From Stenocarpella maydis (taxonomy: Eukaryota; Ascomycota; Sordariomycetes; Diaporthales; Diaporthaceae): a stretch of DNA of 36,268 bases. Location of the stretch: contig NQMI01000153.1 of assembly GCA_002270565.1 (NCBI GenBank), positions 66,595 to 102,862 on the forward strand, read 5' to 3'. Under the pieces are notes generated by a model. The model was not told where the DNA came from and did no database searches. It saw only the letters and a program-made list of their open reading frames with translations. Both the position numbers and the translations under genes were made by a program. Of the stretch, positions 1 through 11,334 are shown piece after piece; positions within the stretch are counted from its first letter, which is position 1, and every line of letters begins with the position of its first letter.

Positions 1-594
1 TCTGATGAATTTGTGCTATAGAATAGCATTCAGTTCAGCGTGTGTGTGTTTCGGCAGGGTCGCAGTATGGTGCTCTGAGGCGAATTCGGACGATTGACAA
101 TGGTCTGGACAACTTTGTATTGAATTAAGTTGGGCTTCTGTAAGCCCTCCTTATATACCCTCCGACGTCGTCTCACCCCTGGGCACGCTGCGGTAGGCTC
201 TGGTGCAAATTTGCAAATGCCGGAAAATTCGCCCTTCCAACACACCATCTTTGGTTCCAAACAACTAGCCAACCACAGCCCTAGCAATGCCCAAATTAAG
301 TACATACAAACTTCAGAAATCAGGCTATCTAATGCACTAAGTTATATACCTTTTGGGTAAGAAATAAGGGTAATGCAGAGGTCTGAATTAAGGTGCAAAT
401 GCAGGCCAAAATAATTGACTTACGGCCACCAAACTCATCTTGCGTTACGCACGCACTGGGCGTACTTAGCGAAAATCGCCTGACTCGCAAGTCTAGGGTA
501 ACTCCTTGCAAGAAGTCTAGGGTAACTGCTTGCAGGAAGTCTAGGGTAACTCCTTGCACGAAGTGCCAACGCCCTGCTGAGCGGCTCTATTTAA
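1..594. other. Non-RIPped intergenic edge of the AT-rich block
   Basis: Ordinary-composition DNA before the abrupt change to AT-rich sequence at about 595. No ORF here resembles a known protein. The first 40 bases (CTATAGAATAGCATTCAG) resemble the end of the repeat copy near 10,610-10,635, so the window may open at the edge of a transposon copy. A short tandem repeat lies at 489-560 and is listed separately. Confidence 0.5.
489..560. repeat. Three 24-bp tandem repeats
   Basis: Three head-to-tail 24-bp units begin at 489, 513 and 537. Each starts AAGTCTAGGGTAACT and differs from the others at only one to three positions. The unit length is a multiple of three, so an open frame crosses it as an eight-residue repeat (SRVTPCKK-like), but no gene is evident. 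It lies just before the AT-rich block. Confidence 0.9.
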
Positions 595-1069
595 CATAGC
601 TATATAAAATTAGTCTTATTTAATATTACTGAAATAGTAGATTATTAATTAATTTTAGGAATACCTTAGCTAATAAAGAATAACCTATAAATTAATTAAA
701 CTACTAGCTAGATCTTTTAAAATAATGCTATTCTTTAAAAGAAGGTTATAATTAGTAACATAGGAAGGAGTTATATTACTAAGGATAGCGGATAAATAAT
801 GCACTCAAATGGACCTATAGTTACCTCTGTAAGCAGGCAGGAGGCCCGGCTTAAAGAAAATAGAGAAGGATTAAACCCCTTAAGTACCTTATAGAAAGGC
901 TGAAGTTAATTAGGAGATTATCACTCCTAGAAATAAAACCTTAGTCTACTATAAACTAACCCTTAGAGGACCCAACCAAGCAATTAACATATAATATACT
1001 AGCAACCAATATAGTACTACCTCCTCTACCTAAAAGAAAAAATAAATACAGACAGACTAGCATAAATAT

Positions 1070-3800
1070 TAGAAGAATATTATAAATTTAAGAAAATATT
1101 CTAAGAGAAACTTAATATAGTACTACTATAATATATGTAATAGGATTATAAGATACCCTTGAAATTAGGAACTATACTATAATTCAAACCTATCTATAGA
1201 CTTAATAAGGAATAGCTTAAGGTACTTAGGGAGTACCTTAATAAGAACCTCAAGAAAAGATTCATTAGACTATTATAATTACCAGCAGGATATCTGATCC
1301 TCTTTATACTAAAGAAGAATAGAAAACTATAACTTTATATTAACTACTAGTAACTTAATAATATTATAATTAAAAACTAATATTCCCTACCACTTATTAA
1401 GGAGCTATAAGATTATCTTAAAGGAGTAAAATGATTTATAGTACTTAACTTAAAATATAGCTATAACCTTATTTAAATAAAAGAAGAAGAATGAAAGATA
1501 GTATTTAGAATATGCTATAGGTATTATAAAATAATAGTTATACCCTTTAATTTAACTAATATACCTGCATTGTTTTAAGAAATAATTAACTATATTCTAT
1601 ATAAGTACCTAGATATCTTTATTATTATATACTTTAATAATATCTTTATCTTCCCAGAAACCATTAAACAATATAAAAAGCATATTAAATAAATCTTTTA
1701 AAAATCCAAGATACCAACCTTCTTATAAAACTTAAAAAATGCAATTAGCATATATAAAAAGTTAACTACCTTAGATATATAATTAAATTAGGAAGGATTT
1801 AAATATAAGAGAGAAGAGTTAAAGCTATCTAGGATTAGCTAATACCTATAAACATTAAGAATATTAGAGCATTCCTAGGCTATATTAACTTCTACTAATA
1901 ATCATTATATAATATAGTAATATTATAAAACTACTAATAGACCTTATTAAAAAGGACCTTACTTTTAGATAAATAAATATAGAATAGTAAGTCTTTTAAA
2001 TGCGTAAAGAAAAAGTTATAAAAGACTCTATGCTTAAGGAAGTAGACCTAGAAAAAGAATTTAAAGTTTATATAAATATCTTAGATAATACTACAAGCAG
2101 AGAACTCACTTAGAAAAACACTTAGGAAAGAACGCATATTATTATAAACTTTAGCAAAAAGTTCAATGAATTAGAAACCTAATATATTATACTAGATAAA
2201 GAATTTATAGCTATAGTATATGAATTCTAGGAATAATAATACTACCTCATTAGAGCTAAAAAACAGATTAAGCTCTATATAGACTATAAAAATCTTACTA
2301 CCTTTATAATAACTAAAGACCTTAATAAGTAATAGATTAAATATATAGAATTCTTATTATAATTTAATATTAAGGTTATCTATATAGATAGAATTAAGGA
2401 TGCTAGGGCAGATATACTTAGTAGAAGATCTAACTATTGGAATAAAGAGTTATCTATAGAATAGATGGTCTTTAAACCTTAAGAAGATAAAAGCCTTATC
2501 CTTGACTAAGAGCTTAATATAGCAATTAGAATTAACTCCCTAACTTAAAAGACCTCATTAATCTAAAAGAATAAGACAAGCTCATTAAGAAAATATATAA
2601 AGCACCAATATATAGCTACTAAGGAATTATAGTAATAATTAAAAGAATTTAATAGAACTACTAGATTCCTAACCTTAAAAAGAAGGTTAAGAATATTATT
2701 AGCTAATGCAACTTATGTAATAAAAATAAGGCCTCCTAATATACACTATATAGACTCTTAAAGCTCCTACTAGTACCTATAACTATATGGTCATCCATCA
2801 GTTTAGACTTTATAACTAAGCTATCACTCTTATAAGAACCCTTAACTAGAATATTATATAATAGTATTCTAGTAGTAGTTTATAGATTGAGCAAGTATGT
2901 ATACTTTATACTATATAAGAAAGCTAGTATAGCAGAAGAACTTATATATATATTTCTATAAATTATTATAAGCAACTATAAAATATTATAAGAAATTATC
3001 TTAGATAGAGATAAGCTCTTTATATTAAACTTTTAGAAGTTATTAATAAACTATTAATAATAATATACCTATAGACAGATAGACAAATAGAATGAATTAA
3101 CCAGATAGTAGAATAATACCTGTAATACTATATTAACCAACTATGGAATAATTAGATCAAGCTACTACTACTAGTATAGTTTGTCTATAATAGTATAACT
3201 ACTAGCATAACTAAACAGTCACCTTTCTCTATACTCTATAGATATAAGCTACAAGCATACTACAAATTACTACCAGATATAATACTAGCAGAATTAGCGG
3301 AGTAAAAAGCAATATAAATTGAATAAATCTAGAAGGATATTTAGAAAGAACTTTCTTTTATATGGAAACAAATAATAAAATATATAAATAAAAAAAGAAT
3401 TAAGGGACTAATTCTTAAGAAGAGAGATAAGGTCTATCTTCTTTAATGGAATATTAAAATTAAGCAACCTAGTAATAAGCTTAACTATAAGAAAATCAGC
3501 CCTTTTAAAAGTTTATAAAAACAATTAGATACTAACTATAAACTACCCCTACCTAAAGGAATGATATAATATAATAACTTCTATATTTTACTTCTAAAAC
3601 TACCACCTAAAAATATAAAACTTAAGATATAAATTAAAACTATTAATAAGTATAATAAGGAATATAAAGTAAAATATATAATAAATTTAAGGTAATATAG
3701 AGATATAATAGAATATCTTATCAGATAGAAATGCTATATTATAAGTGAAAAACCTGGGAATTAAAGAAAAACTTAATATATTATAAGGATAAGCTTTAGG
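1070..3800 (+). mobile_element. Degraded Ty3/gypsy chromovirus-type pol, 5'-truncated
   Basis: Stop-ridden remains of a Ty3/gypsy polyprotein on the plus strand. In order: reverse transcriptase about 1165-1665 (visible pieces include PIYRLNKE, LREYLNKNLKK, LPLIKEL, and YFNN where the family has YLDD); RNase H about 2040-2440 (FNELE, LDKEF, DARADILSRR); integrase about 2640-3350 (CNLCNKNKAS zinc-binding remnant, SLDFITKLSLL); and a chromodomain-like end about 3590-3760. Too little sequence lies upstream (595-1070) for gag and protease, so the copy looks 5'-truncated. I found no convincing flanking LTR pair. The D-to-N changes in YFNN and the many stops mean it is inactive. Confidence 0.85.
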
Positions 3801-4269
3801 AATATAATGTAAAAATTACCATAAACTAACACCCTAAAGCCAGGAAATAAGCTAAACCTAAAATTAAGTATAACTAACTATGTATTATAATAAAACTAAT
3901 GCTATAATAAAACCTACATATAATAAACCCTAGCAAAATAAAATAATAACTAATCAGGATATTACCTAGGCAAATTAGGGGATAACTCGTATATCCCAAC
4001 CCTAAGGTTACTAGTCAAGCTACCTCTAACCTCCCTAATAACCAACCAAGCTACTCCAGAATCTTATAATTACTAGTAAAACATACTCTAAGGATTATAG
4101 TTACCAGCTACTCTTTTTAAACTAGAACTTAAATACTAATAACCCCAAGAAACACTTAAAGGAAGACTAATACCCATGCTATACTACCTTAGCAAATATT
4201 AGTTATAAGGAAATAAAATAGTAAGAAATATAGTATAACTAGTAAACCTAAAAGCTATATACCCAAAAA

Positions 4270-4960
4270 TCAATTCCTAGTAAATAAGTTAATAACCAGA
4301 CAAGCCACCCACAAGCACACCCCCCTTATTATTAATACCTACAAATTTAGATAACTCAGCATTATTACCTACTAGAGAACTCCAATTAAAAATACTAACC
4401 TTACTCTCAGAATGTAACCAAACCTCCTGCATTACCAACTCGCTAGGCCCTTTAGCAGAACCCTAGTCAATAAACTTAGCAAACTGCTTAATAATATATA
4501 CACACTCAGCCTCAGCCTCTACCTTTTCCACACAATCCAACTCATCTAAATTCAACAAACTATAGCAAATAGCCCACAATATCTTCTTACGCTATATATA
4601 CTTCTACTTATATAGATAAAGTAGTCTCTCCTCTGACTCCTTAATCTTATCCTCTAATTTTTAGTACTAAGCTGAGATATATAAAAGATTCTTTAAATTA
4701 TTAAGCTCTAAAATATTATATTTTAATTACTATTACTAAATATACTTAGCGTAATAATTAAAAACCCTCTCTAAAACCTTATAATACTTAATTCCTTATA
4801 CTTTATAAGAGGAATAAGGATGTATTATAATGGTATCTTATAAGATAGTAAATAATAAAGAATTATATTATTTAACCTTTGTAGAATAATGAGATAACTT
4901 AAAGACCTAAGAATCTCTAACTCTAAATAATATAATAAATTAAGAAGGCATAAGTAGGAA
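4270..4960 (-). pseudogene. Degraded ORF encoding a charged coiled-coil protein, unknown
   Basis: Read on the minus strand, about 4270-4960 gives a nearly open frame interrupted by TAG/TAA at likely former Gln codons. It is rich in Lys/Glu heptad-like sequence (pieces: LEDKIKESEERLLYLYKQ, LLNLDELD, EKVEAEAE), suggesting a coiled coil followed by a Ser/Gly-rich tail. It could be a gag-like or accessory ORF of a transposon, or the C-terminus of a transposase. I do not recognise it firmly. Unlike its neighbours, the top strand here keeps C but has lost most G. Confidence 0.45.
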
Positions 4961-5024
4961 GCATAATAAGCGAAAATTACTTATAGAATACCTTTAAAAA
5001 TAAAGAATATAAGAAGGGAGATAG

Positions 5025-5431
5025 TATTATAAACTACCCAAGGTTAGCGGCTGATTACTATAAAAAGCACCCCTAACCTTAGCGGGGTAATCCCTAAACC
5101 AGCTAGACACCTAATGGGTTAGTAATGCCACGCCCTACTAAGGGTTAGGGTTTGGCTTGCAACGCTTAATTGTGAGCCACATGAGCCTGCGAGTCACTAA
5201 AGAGTTGGAATATATATATATATATAGTTATTACTAATAGTAGATAGCTTTTATAGAATCGACTCTTTAGTTATTAATCTAAGTATTTAATTTAACTACT
5301 GGATAGTCTTATAGCTAGTGATTATTGTTAGTTAGAACGAATATTGCTTAAATACTGCCTCGTAATGTATCCCGAACATAAACCCTTGATCCCTTGGGCT
5401 TTAGGTAACTCGGAACCCTCTGATCATTACA
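5025..5431 (-). repeat. LTR copy (TGTAATGATC family), inverted
   Basis: Reverse complement of the LTR seen at 7734-8197 and 35358-35824. Read on the minus strand it begins TGTAATGATCAGAGGG at 5431 and ends in ATAATA near 5025. The first 230 bases match the other copies well; the distal part is more diverged and the copy is shorter (407 bp against 464-467). Its 5' end directly follows the remains of the copia RNase H start. It is either a 3' LTR after a truncated pol or an insertion into that domain. The flanking pentamers (GATAG and CCCAG) do not form a target duplication. Confidence 0.7.
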
Positions 5432-8400
5432 CCCAGCTATTATGCTATAGAGTTTACTTGCTAGAATGCTTTATATAACTCTTTTATACTTAGTTAAGCT
5501 CTAGTAGATAATACTACCATTAATCTTAAAGGTAGTATCCATATAATTCATTTCTATAGCTTATATAATAATAAACTTGAGTTATAAACTAAGGTCCTTA
5601 TTATTAGTAAAGAAACCATTAATAAAGATATATAGCTTTATTTATATAAGGTTTAAGAGTATAAATATTAATCCTCTTAATGCGATTTTTATCTGTTACT
5701 TAATTAATATATTCAGGGCATTAATATCCTTTTCCTTAGAATTTTTAACTTAAGAAGCTGCAAATAGGTCATATAAAGCCTTTAGTTAATAAATTAAGGC
5801 TATATAAGCATCGCAAGCCCGCTATATAATATATAATTAAGGAGCATCTTCCATATAAAGGTCTACTAAATATAGCTAGTCTACTTATCCCTTTTATATA
5901 AAGGTAATATTCTTATCCTTAAGATAGATTCTTCCTTTATTAAACTTAATGGGTTATTCTTAAGATAAAATGTCTTTAGTTTTATATAGAACTTCATTTT
6001 TTATAGCTCTTCTTCCTTCATTTAAGAGAAAGATTAAATTATAAATATAAAGGTATTATCTATTTATATTCTTATAATTACAAACCTCTTAAATTTATTA
6101 GCTATATATAGCAAATATTAATTATATATAGAGATCTTTAACTTTAAGGCCTTGATATAATAAATATAGTACGTCTTATACTAATATAGCCTGAACTTTA
6201 TTAAACTCTATAATAATTTAAAGATTAAAAGAAATATTTCTAAGGAGTAATTTTTCTATAGCTTCTTTAATAATTATATAATAATTATCCTTCATAGCTT
6301 ATCTTCTAATTAAGTATATACCTGGGTAATATTCCTAAGTTTACTATAGGCATAAAAGTCCTACATAAGGGTAGGTCTAAGGGTAAATATTAGCTATTAG
6401 CTCATCTATTAGATTATTAAAGCTTAAGTAAGGATAGTCCATTTTTCCGCATCCCTATATCCTTATATAACTAGTCTTAATTTTTGTATAATTATATAAA
6501 CTTATTCTTAATCTCCTATAATATCTAGGTCTTATATACTTATAGCCCTTTATATATTCCTTTAGGTTTATATTATATAAAGGTAAATACATTCTTATTT
6601 ATAAGGATATTAAATTTTAAAGCATCTAACTCCTTAAATAGTCCTCCAGGAATATTAATAATATTATCTATATAAAGCTTAATAGCTAAGTTAAAATTAT
6701 TTATCTCCTTTTATATAAGGAATATATAGAAAGATTATATAGTAGTCTTCCAGGGTCTTCCTCTTCTTCAGGGTTAATCCAGCTCTAATTATATAATGAT
6801 TTTACCTTCTACTTCTTTTAAATAGAATAGTTTCTAATAATATACTTTAGCCTATATTATATAAAATGTTTAAGGCCTATTAATTATATTAATAGTCAAG
6901 TTATAGCCTTCTCTAGCCTTTAGTTTATATAATTTAATCTAACTCTTCTTTTCCTCTAGATCATTACTTTAGTACTTATTAGAAGTATAAAAATCTTATA
7001 TAGATCTAGACTATTTCTAGTATTAATCATATAATTAATCTCCACTTCTGTATATATCTTATAGAGCATCTTTATTATCTTCTAAATTACTTCTATAAAA
7101 AATAACATCTAAAGAAGGAGATACATTTTAGTTAATTTAGGGATATATCCTAAAGACTAGGAGAATTAGTATAATGCTATTTATGCTAGCGGTATTATTA
7201 AGGGCTTTAATAGCTATTTAGAGTATAGTCTCTTTACCTATAATATAGCTAATTTTCTTAGTTAGAATATTATATATTCTTCAAAAGAGGATATATAGCC
7301 TCTTAACCTTCCCAATTACCTAATATACTTTTACTAGCATCTCTTTACATAAAATACCTAGAATCTTTATATTATTTTGGAATTCTTTAAATATAAAGTT
7401 TATTCCTAAATTATATAATATCCAATCTAAAGATCTAATATATATATAGATCCAGTACTAATAGAGGGCATTCCATATATCTCATATAAAGAATAAATTC
7501 AAAAATATCCTAGCTTAAAAGCTAGTCTTTATATCCACTATATAAAGGATATTATCTTTATATAATTATATAATATTAATTATAATCTAATAATTAAAGT
7601 ATATTTTATCCTTAATAAAGAATTTAAACTATCTTAGGGCTTATTTATATAATTAATAATAATAATAAAACTTCTAGATTTCCTTTAGAGCAGATTATTC
7701 TATATTATTATACCTAGTATTTTTAAATAACTTTGTAATGATCAGAGGGTTCTGAGTTACTTAAGCCTAAGAGATTAAGGGTTTATGTTTGGAATATATT
7801 GTAAGGCGGTAATTAAGCAATATTTATTTAAATGATAATGATCACTAGCTATAAGGCTATCCAGTAAGTAAACTGAATACTTAGATTAATAACTAAAGAG
7901 TATATTTTATAAAAGCTATCTACTATAATAATAACTATATTCTTATATATTCTAACTCTTTAAGGCTATTAATAATAGACTATCTGGGCTAGTAATAGCT
8001 TCATCAGTCCACCTCTATAATCATTAGGACTGCCGATAGTTCTGTTAGTCCACCCCTATCTAGTGGGTCCTTAACCCTAATCCTGGTGGGGTAGCTTACT
8101 GCTGACTTAGGCGGGGCACCCTTTTGGGGGTGGTCCTGTGGCCTGTAAGGGTTGTCTTCTGCGGTAGTCATCAGTCAATGGGTGCAGGTTTATAATAAAC
8201 TTATATAGTCTTTTTGTATAAGAGTATTTAAAACATCTATATAGGCACCTTAGCTTAGCTTCTATAAAAAGCTTCTAGCTTCTATATAGCTAGTATTAAA
8301 GAATAAGTATTCTTATTTTTATATTACTAGAATTCTAAATCTATTCTCTTATATAATAATATCTTTAAAATTATTAAAGTATACCTTTACCCTATTGGCA

Positions 8401-8560
8401 TTATCTAAAGAGAGAAGAAATAAGGTTAATATATTTAGAATATAATAAGTAATTATACTTAATTACTTCTTCTTCTAAATAATACTGATTAAGGATAGTA
8501 TTTTATATAATTTAAAATTCACTTTAGTATCCCCTAGTGCCCATAAGATCTTTATAGAAA
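5432..8560 (-). mobile_element. Degraded Ty1/copia-type pol, split by a solo LTR
   Basis: Minus-strand remains of a fungal copia-type polyprotein. Reading from high to low coordinates: a GAG-pre-integrase segment (NRVKVYFNNFKD near 8362-8406; EAKLRCLYRCFKY near 8226-8285), an interruption by the LTR at 7734-8197, then the integrase core (LFKNTRYNNIE resuming at about 7733; ALNNTASINSII near 7148-7218), RVT_2 reverse transcriptase about 5900-6620, and the start of RNase H (TKYKRVIQSILASKLYS near 5443-5510) ending at the LTR at 5431. Frequent stops at Gln codons indicate RIP. Gag and protease are not identified; 10,170-10,440 might hold more of it. Confidence 0.75.
7734..8197 (+). repeat. Solo LTR inserted in the copia pol
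   Basis: 464-bp LTR starting TGTAATGATCAGAGGG and ending TATAATA (an original CA end read as TA after RIP). The pentamer AACTT lies on both sides, at 7729-7733 and 8198-8202, a 5-bp target-site duplication. Copia coding resumes across the insertion, so this is a single LTR left after recombination. Its first half (to about 7985) is AT-shifted while its last 200 bp keep normal GC. The same family occurs at 35358-35824 and inverted at 5025-5431. Confidence 0.85.
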
Positions 8561-8668
8561 GACTCTCACATAAGTAAGTAAGGACTTAGTCCTTACTTAT
8601 ACTTAATATTTTAGCAGCTCCTATATCTTAAAACTTACCTTAGTATATTATATAATATAGGTTATATA

Positions 8669-8841
8669 TGTCATGGGGTTCGTGGATAAGTCTAAGGAAT
8701 CCGATTGAATTGATATATAGTATAAAAGATAAAGAAAAGAAAGATAAAGGGTTCCCGTAGGGAGCCTTTAAGAAATATATTTAAATACTTGGAGTCCGGT
8801 CATATAAGCCGGATAACCAGCCCTAGGTAATGCCCATTATA
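8669..8841 (-). repeat. 173-bp LTR, left copy (3' LTR on the minus strand)
   Basis: Begins TGTCATGGGG on the plus strand and ends CCCATTATA. It aligns without length change to 9997-10169. Many differences are C/T or G/A, as expected from RIP; this copy is the more AT-shifted of the two. Confidence 0.8.
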
Positions 8842-9996
8842 TCACCCCCTAACTAGGGATATTACCTCTATTGGTGATCTATATGCTGCCTTTATTAGCA
8901 TCTATATGCTGCCTCAATTAGCAATTAACATCCCTCTCAATCGCCTGGATTAACTAGAAATCGCTAAATTTCCCCCGGATATCGGGTAGCACCATATGGT
9001 TTTCGCTTAGTCTGCCTCCATTAGCAATCTAGCTTGGTCGGCCTCCTTTAGCGAATCAGACTACTATGAAGCTGCTAGCAGGGGCTCCTAGTGAAAAGAT
9101 GAGCCTCCTTAACTAATTTTCGCCTTATTTAATCTAGATCTAGTATATAAATATAATACTTCCCTGCTCCTTTTTACTCCCTTTATTAATTATCCTTTAT
9201 ACCCTCTTATTAACTTATTATAATAGCTACTAAGGATTATATAGCCCAATTTTTTATATTTAAAGTAAGAGCTAGATATAGATTTTTCTTATCATTATAA
9301 GTAATCTAAGTTTGTATTAACCTTTATTAGGTTAGCAGTTAAGAGAGGAGGCTTAGGTTCTACTATAAGTATACTGGAGAGCTTTCATACTAGAGTATAA
9401 AATTCTATATAGCCTTTTAGCTAATCCTTAACTTTTAACCTCTTCTTTATATTCTTATTAAGAGTAGTAGCTAATAGCATTACCTTAGCATCTAAGGGCT
9501 AAGTATTAGCTTTTATTTTAAAGAGAGTGAAAATAAACTTATAAAGGAATGAGTCTATAGGGCCTATTTATTATATATTAGCTAAGTATTAGCAAGCTTT
9601 CTTAATATTATTTGGGTTCTTATACATAGCCTTTATAATAGAAATTAAGAAAGCTATATTAAATACTCTAAAACCTACACTTTTTAAGGCTTTAGCTTAG
9701 ATTATAGAATCCTAAAAGATATTAGCTAATTTATATTTATTAAATTTTAATACCAATTACTTATATATATAGTATAACTATATATATTTTATACTAATTA
9801 TATTAATATCTATAGTAATTTCTGTATATATCTTAACCTATTATATTTCTAGGTCTTATAAATTCTAAAAAGGGGGTATATTAGGTAGGTAGGTATAGGA
9901 AAATTAAGGGAAATTGAATATTTAAGAATGGAGGTTAAGGAAAAGAAAATAAATATTCTTCTAGACTGGCTGAGTAAAGAAGAGAGTCTTTCATAA

Positions 9997-10169
9997 TGTT
10001 TTAGGGTTTAAGGATAAGTCTAGGGAATCCGATTGAATTAATATAGAGTATAAAAGATGAAGAAAAGAGAGATGAAGGGTCCCTGCAGGGAGCCCTTAGG
10101 AAACGTATCTAAATACTTGGAGTCCGGTTACATAAGCCGGACAACCAGCCCTGGGCAACGCCCATTACA
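9997..10169 (-). repeat. 173-bp LTR, right copy (5' LTR on the minus strand)
   Basis: Partner of 8669-8841, ending CCCATTACA on the plus strand. It retains more G and C than the left copy, for example CCCTGCAGGGAGCCC against CCCGTAGGGAGCC. Confidence 0.8.
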
Positions 10170-10440
10170 ACTCTAAGTTTTATATTTTAAATTAAATTCC
10201 CTTAATATGTTAAGTTTTTTAGAATAACCTTTATAGCTTTTTAAGGTAATAAGAAGTATATTAATCTACTTTAATAAGAAGTATTTACTTATTAACTTAT
10301 AGCCCTTAGGCTTTAGTATAGCCCTTACTTTGACTTAAACTTAGTTATTATATTAGGTCTTTATTCTTCTGCTATTCCTCTATTAGTTCTAGTTATTCAT
10401 TTGAAGTAAGGAAGTGTGGTTGCTGTACCTTGGTTGGGAT

Positions 10441-10640
10441 CAGAGTTGCGAAACTACAGTATATACAAATATATATATACATATATATATACATATACAT
10501 ATACACCAACCAGCCGTATATACATATACATATACATATATAATATACAGATTTCTACATACTAATGATATTAAGAAAGGAACTAGTTACATACTAAATC
10601 TTAAATAAATATCATTCTATAGAATACAATTCAGTAATTA
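10441..10640 (+). repeat. Dispersed repeat with TATA/CATA tract, copy 1
   Basis: Begins CAGAGTTGCGAAACTACAG and runs through a (TATA/CATA)n tract into an AATAAATATCATTCTATAG tail. The same order of blocks recurs at 34977-35125. The AATAAA-like tail and ATTCAG end resemble the R/U5 part of a fungal LTR, but I could not define termini. No protein is encoded; the small ORF here is simply the microsatellite translated. Confidence 0.6.
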
Positions 10641-11334
10641 AAATAATATATTTATATTTTTATAAATCTTAGCTAATTACCATTACTTTAATAGCAGAAA
10701 TTTAAAATTTCAGCTTTTTAGCTCATTTTTTGAATCTAATATAATGAATTCCGTATAATTAAAAAATTTAAATAGTAATTAATAAATTGTAATTTTATAT
10801 ATATATACAAATTTCAAGGGCTGTATATATGNACCTTAAGTTATATAGTAAGTTCATTTATATATAGTTCTAAATAGTATTAAACTAGCTAATAACTAAA
10901 GATAGCTTTAAACTTAACGGCTTAATAGTTTATTAATAGCACTGGTATAAATTAATACATATTAAGAGCTATCTAGTTATTGTTTAAAACTAAGACTTAT
11001 AGTATAGAAAAGTAATTTATAGTTTAATATTAGTAAAAGTAGTAACTAATTATTTTTATTCCTCAGGGGTAAGTATTATTTATTCTAATTAAGAAGAGGA
11101 ACTTAAAGAATATAACTAGTTTATAAATGCCTAATTATTAAAAATTCACTTAATTTCTACTGGGTTTAAAGTAATAATTATATCCTATTAGCTTTTATTT
11201 TTAAGACTAATTTAGTAGAGGTCTTAAAATAATATAAATAGTTTACATATTATTTAATTTAAATTTTAAAATACTTTAAGCAAAAGGATCTCAATTTAAA
11301 TTATTTAAGTAGTATAATTAAATATGTCTTTATT

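Larger units (their letters stand above)
8669..10169 (-). mobile_element. Compact LTR element with 173-bp LTRs and unknown ORF
   Basis: Two direct repeats of equal length (173 bp, 8669-8841 and 9997-10169) have TG...CA-type ends and enclose 1155 bp. Read on the minus strand the LTR begins TGTAATGGGC. The base run AGGGGGTGA lies directly before the LTR at 8669-8841, a good polypurine tract, which suggests minus-strand orientation. A degraded minus-strand frame (about 9210-9890) encodes an unrecognised protein with pieces such as IGPIDSFLYKFIFTLFK and NKNIKKRLKVKD. No reverse transcriptase or integrase fits inside, so the element looks non-autonomous. No clear target duplication: ATATA on the left, ACTCT on the right. 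Confidence 0.7.

Noticed and set aside
489..560. CRISPR-like array
   Set aside because: Units are directly adjacent with no spacers and the genome is eukaryotic.
5025..8197. Terminal inverted repeats of a single large DNA transposon formed by the two opposed LTR copies
   Set aside because: The right copy has its own 5-bp target duplication and interrupts a continuous copia pol, so the copies are separate LTR events.
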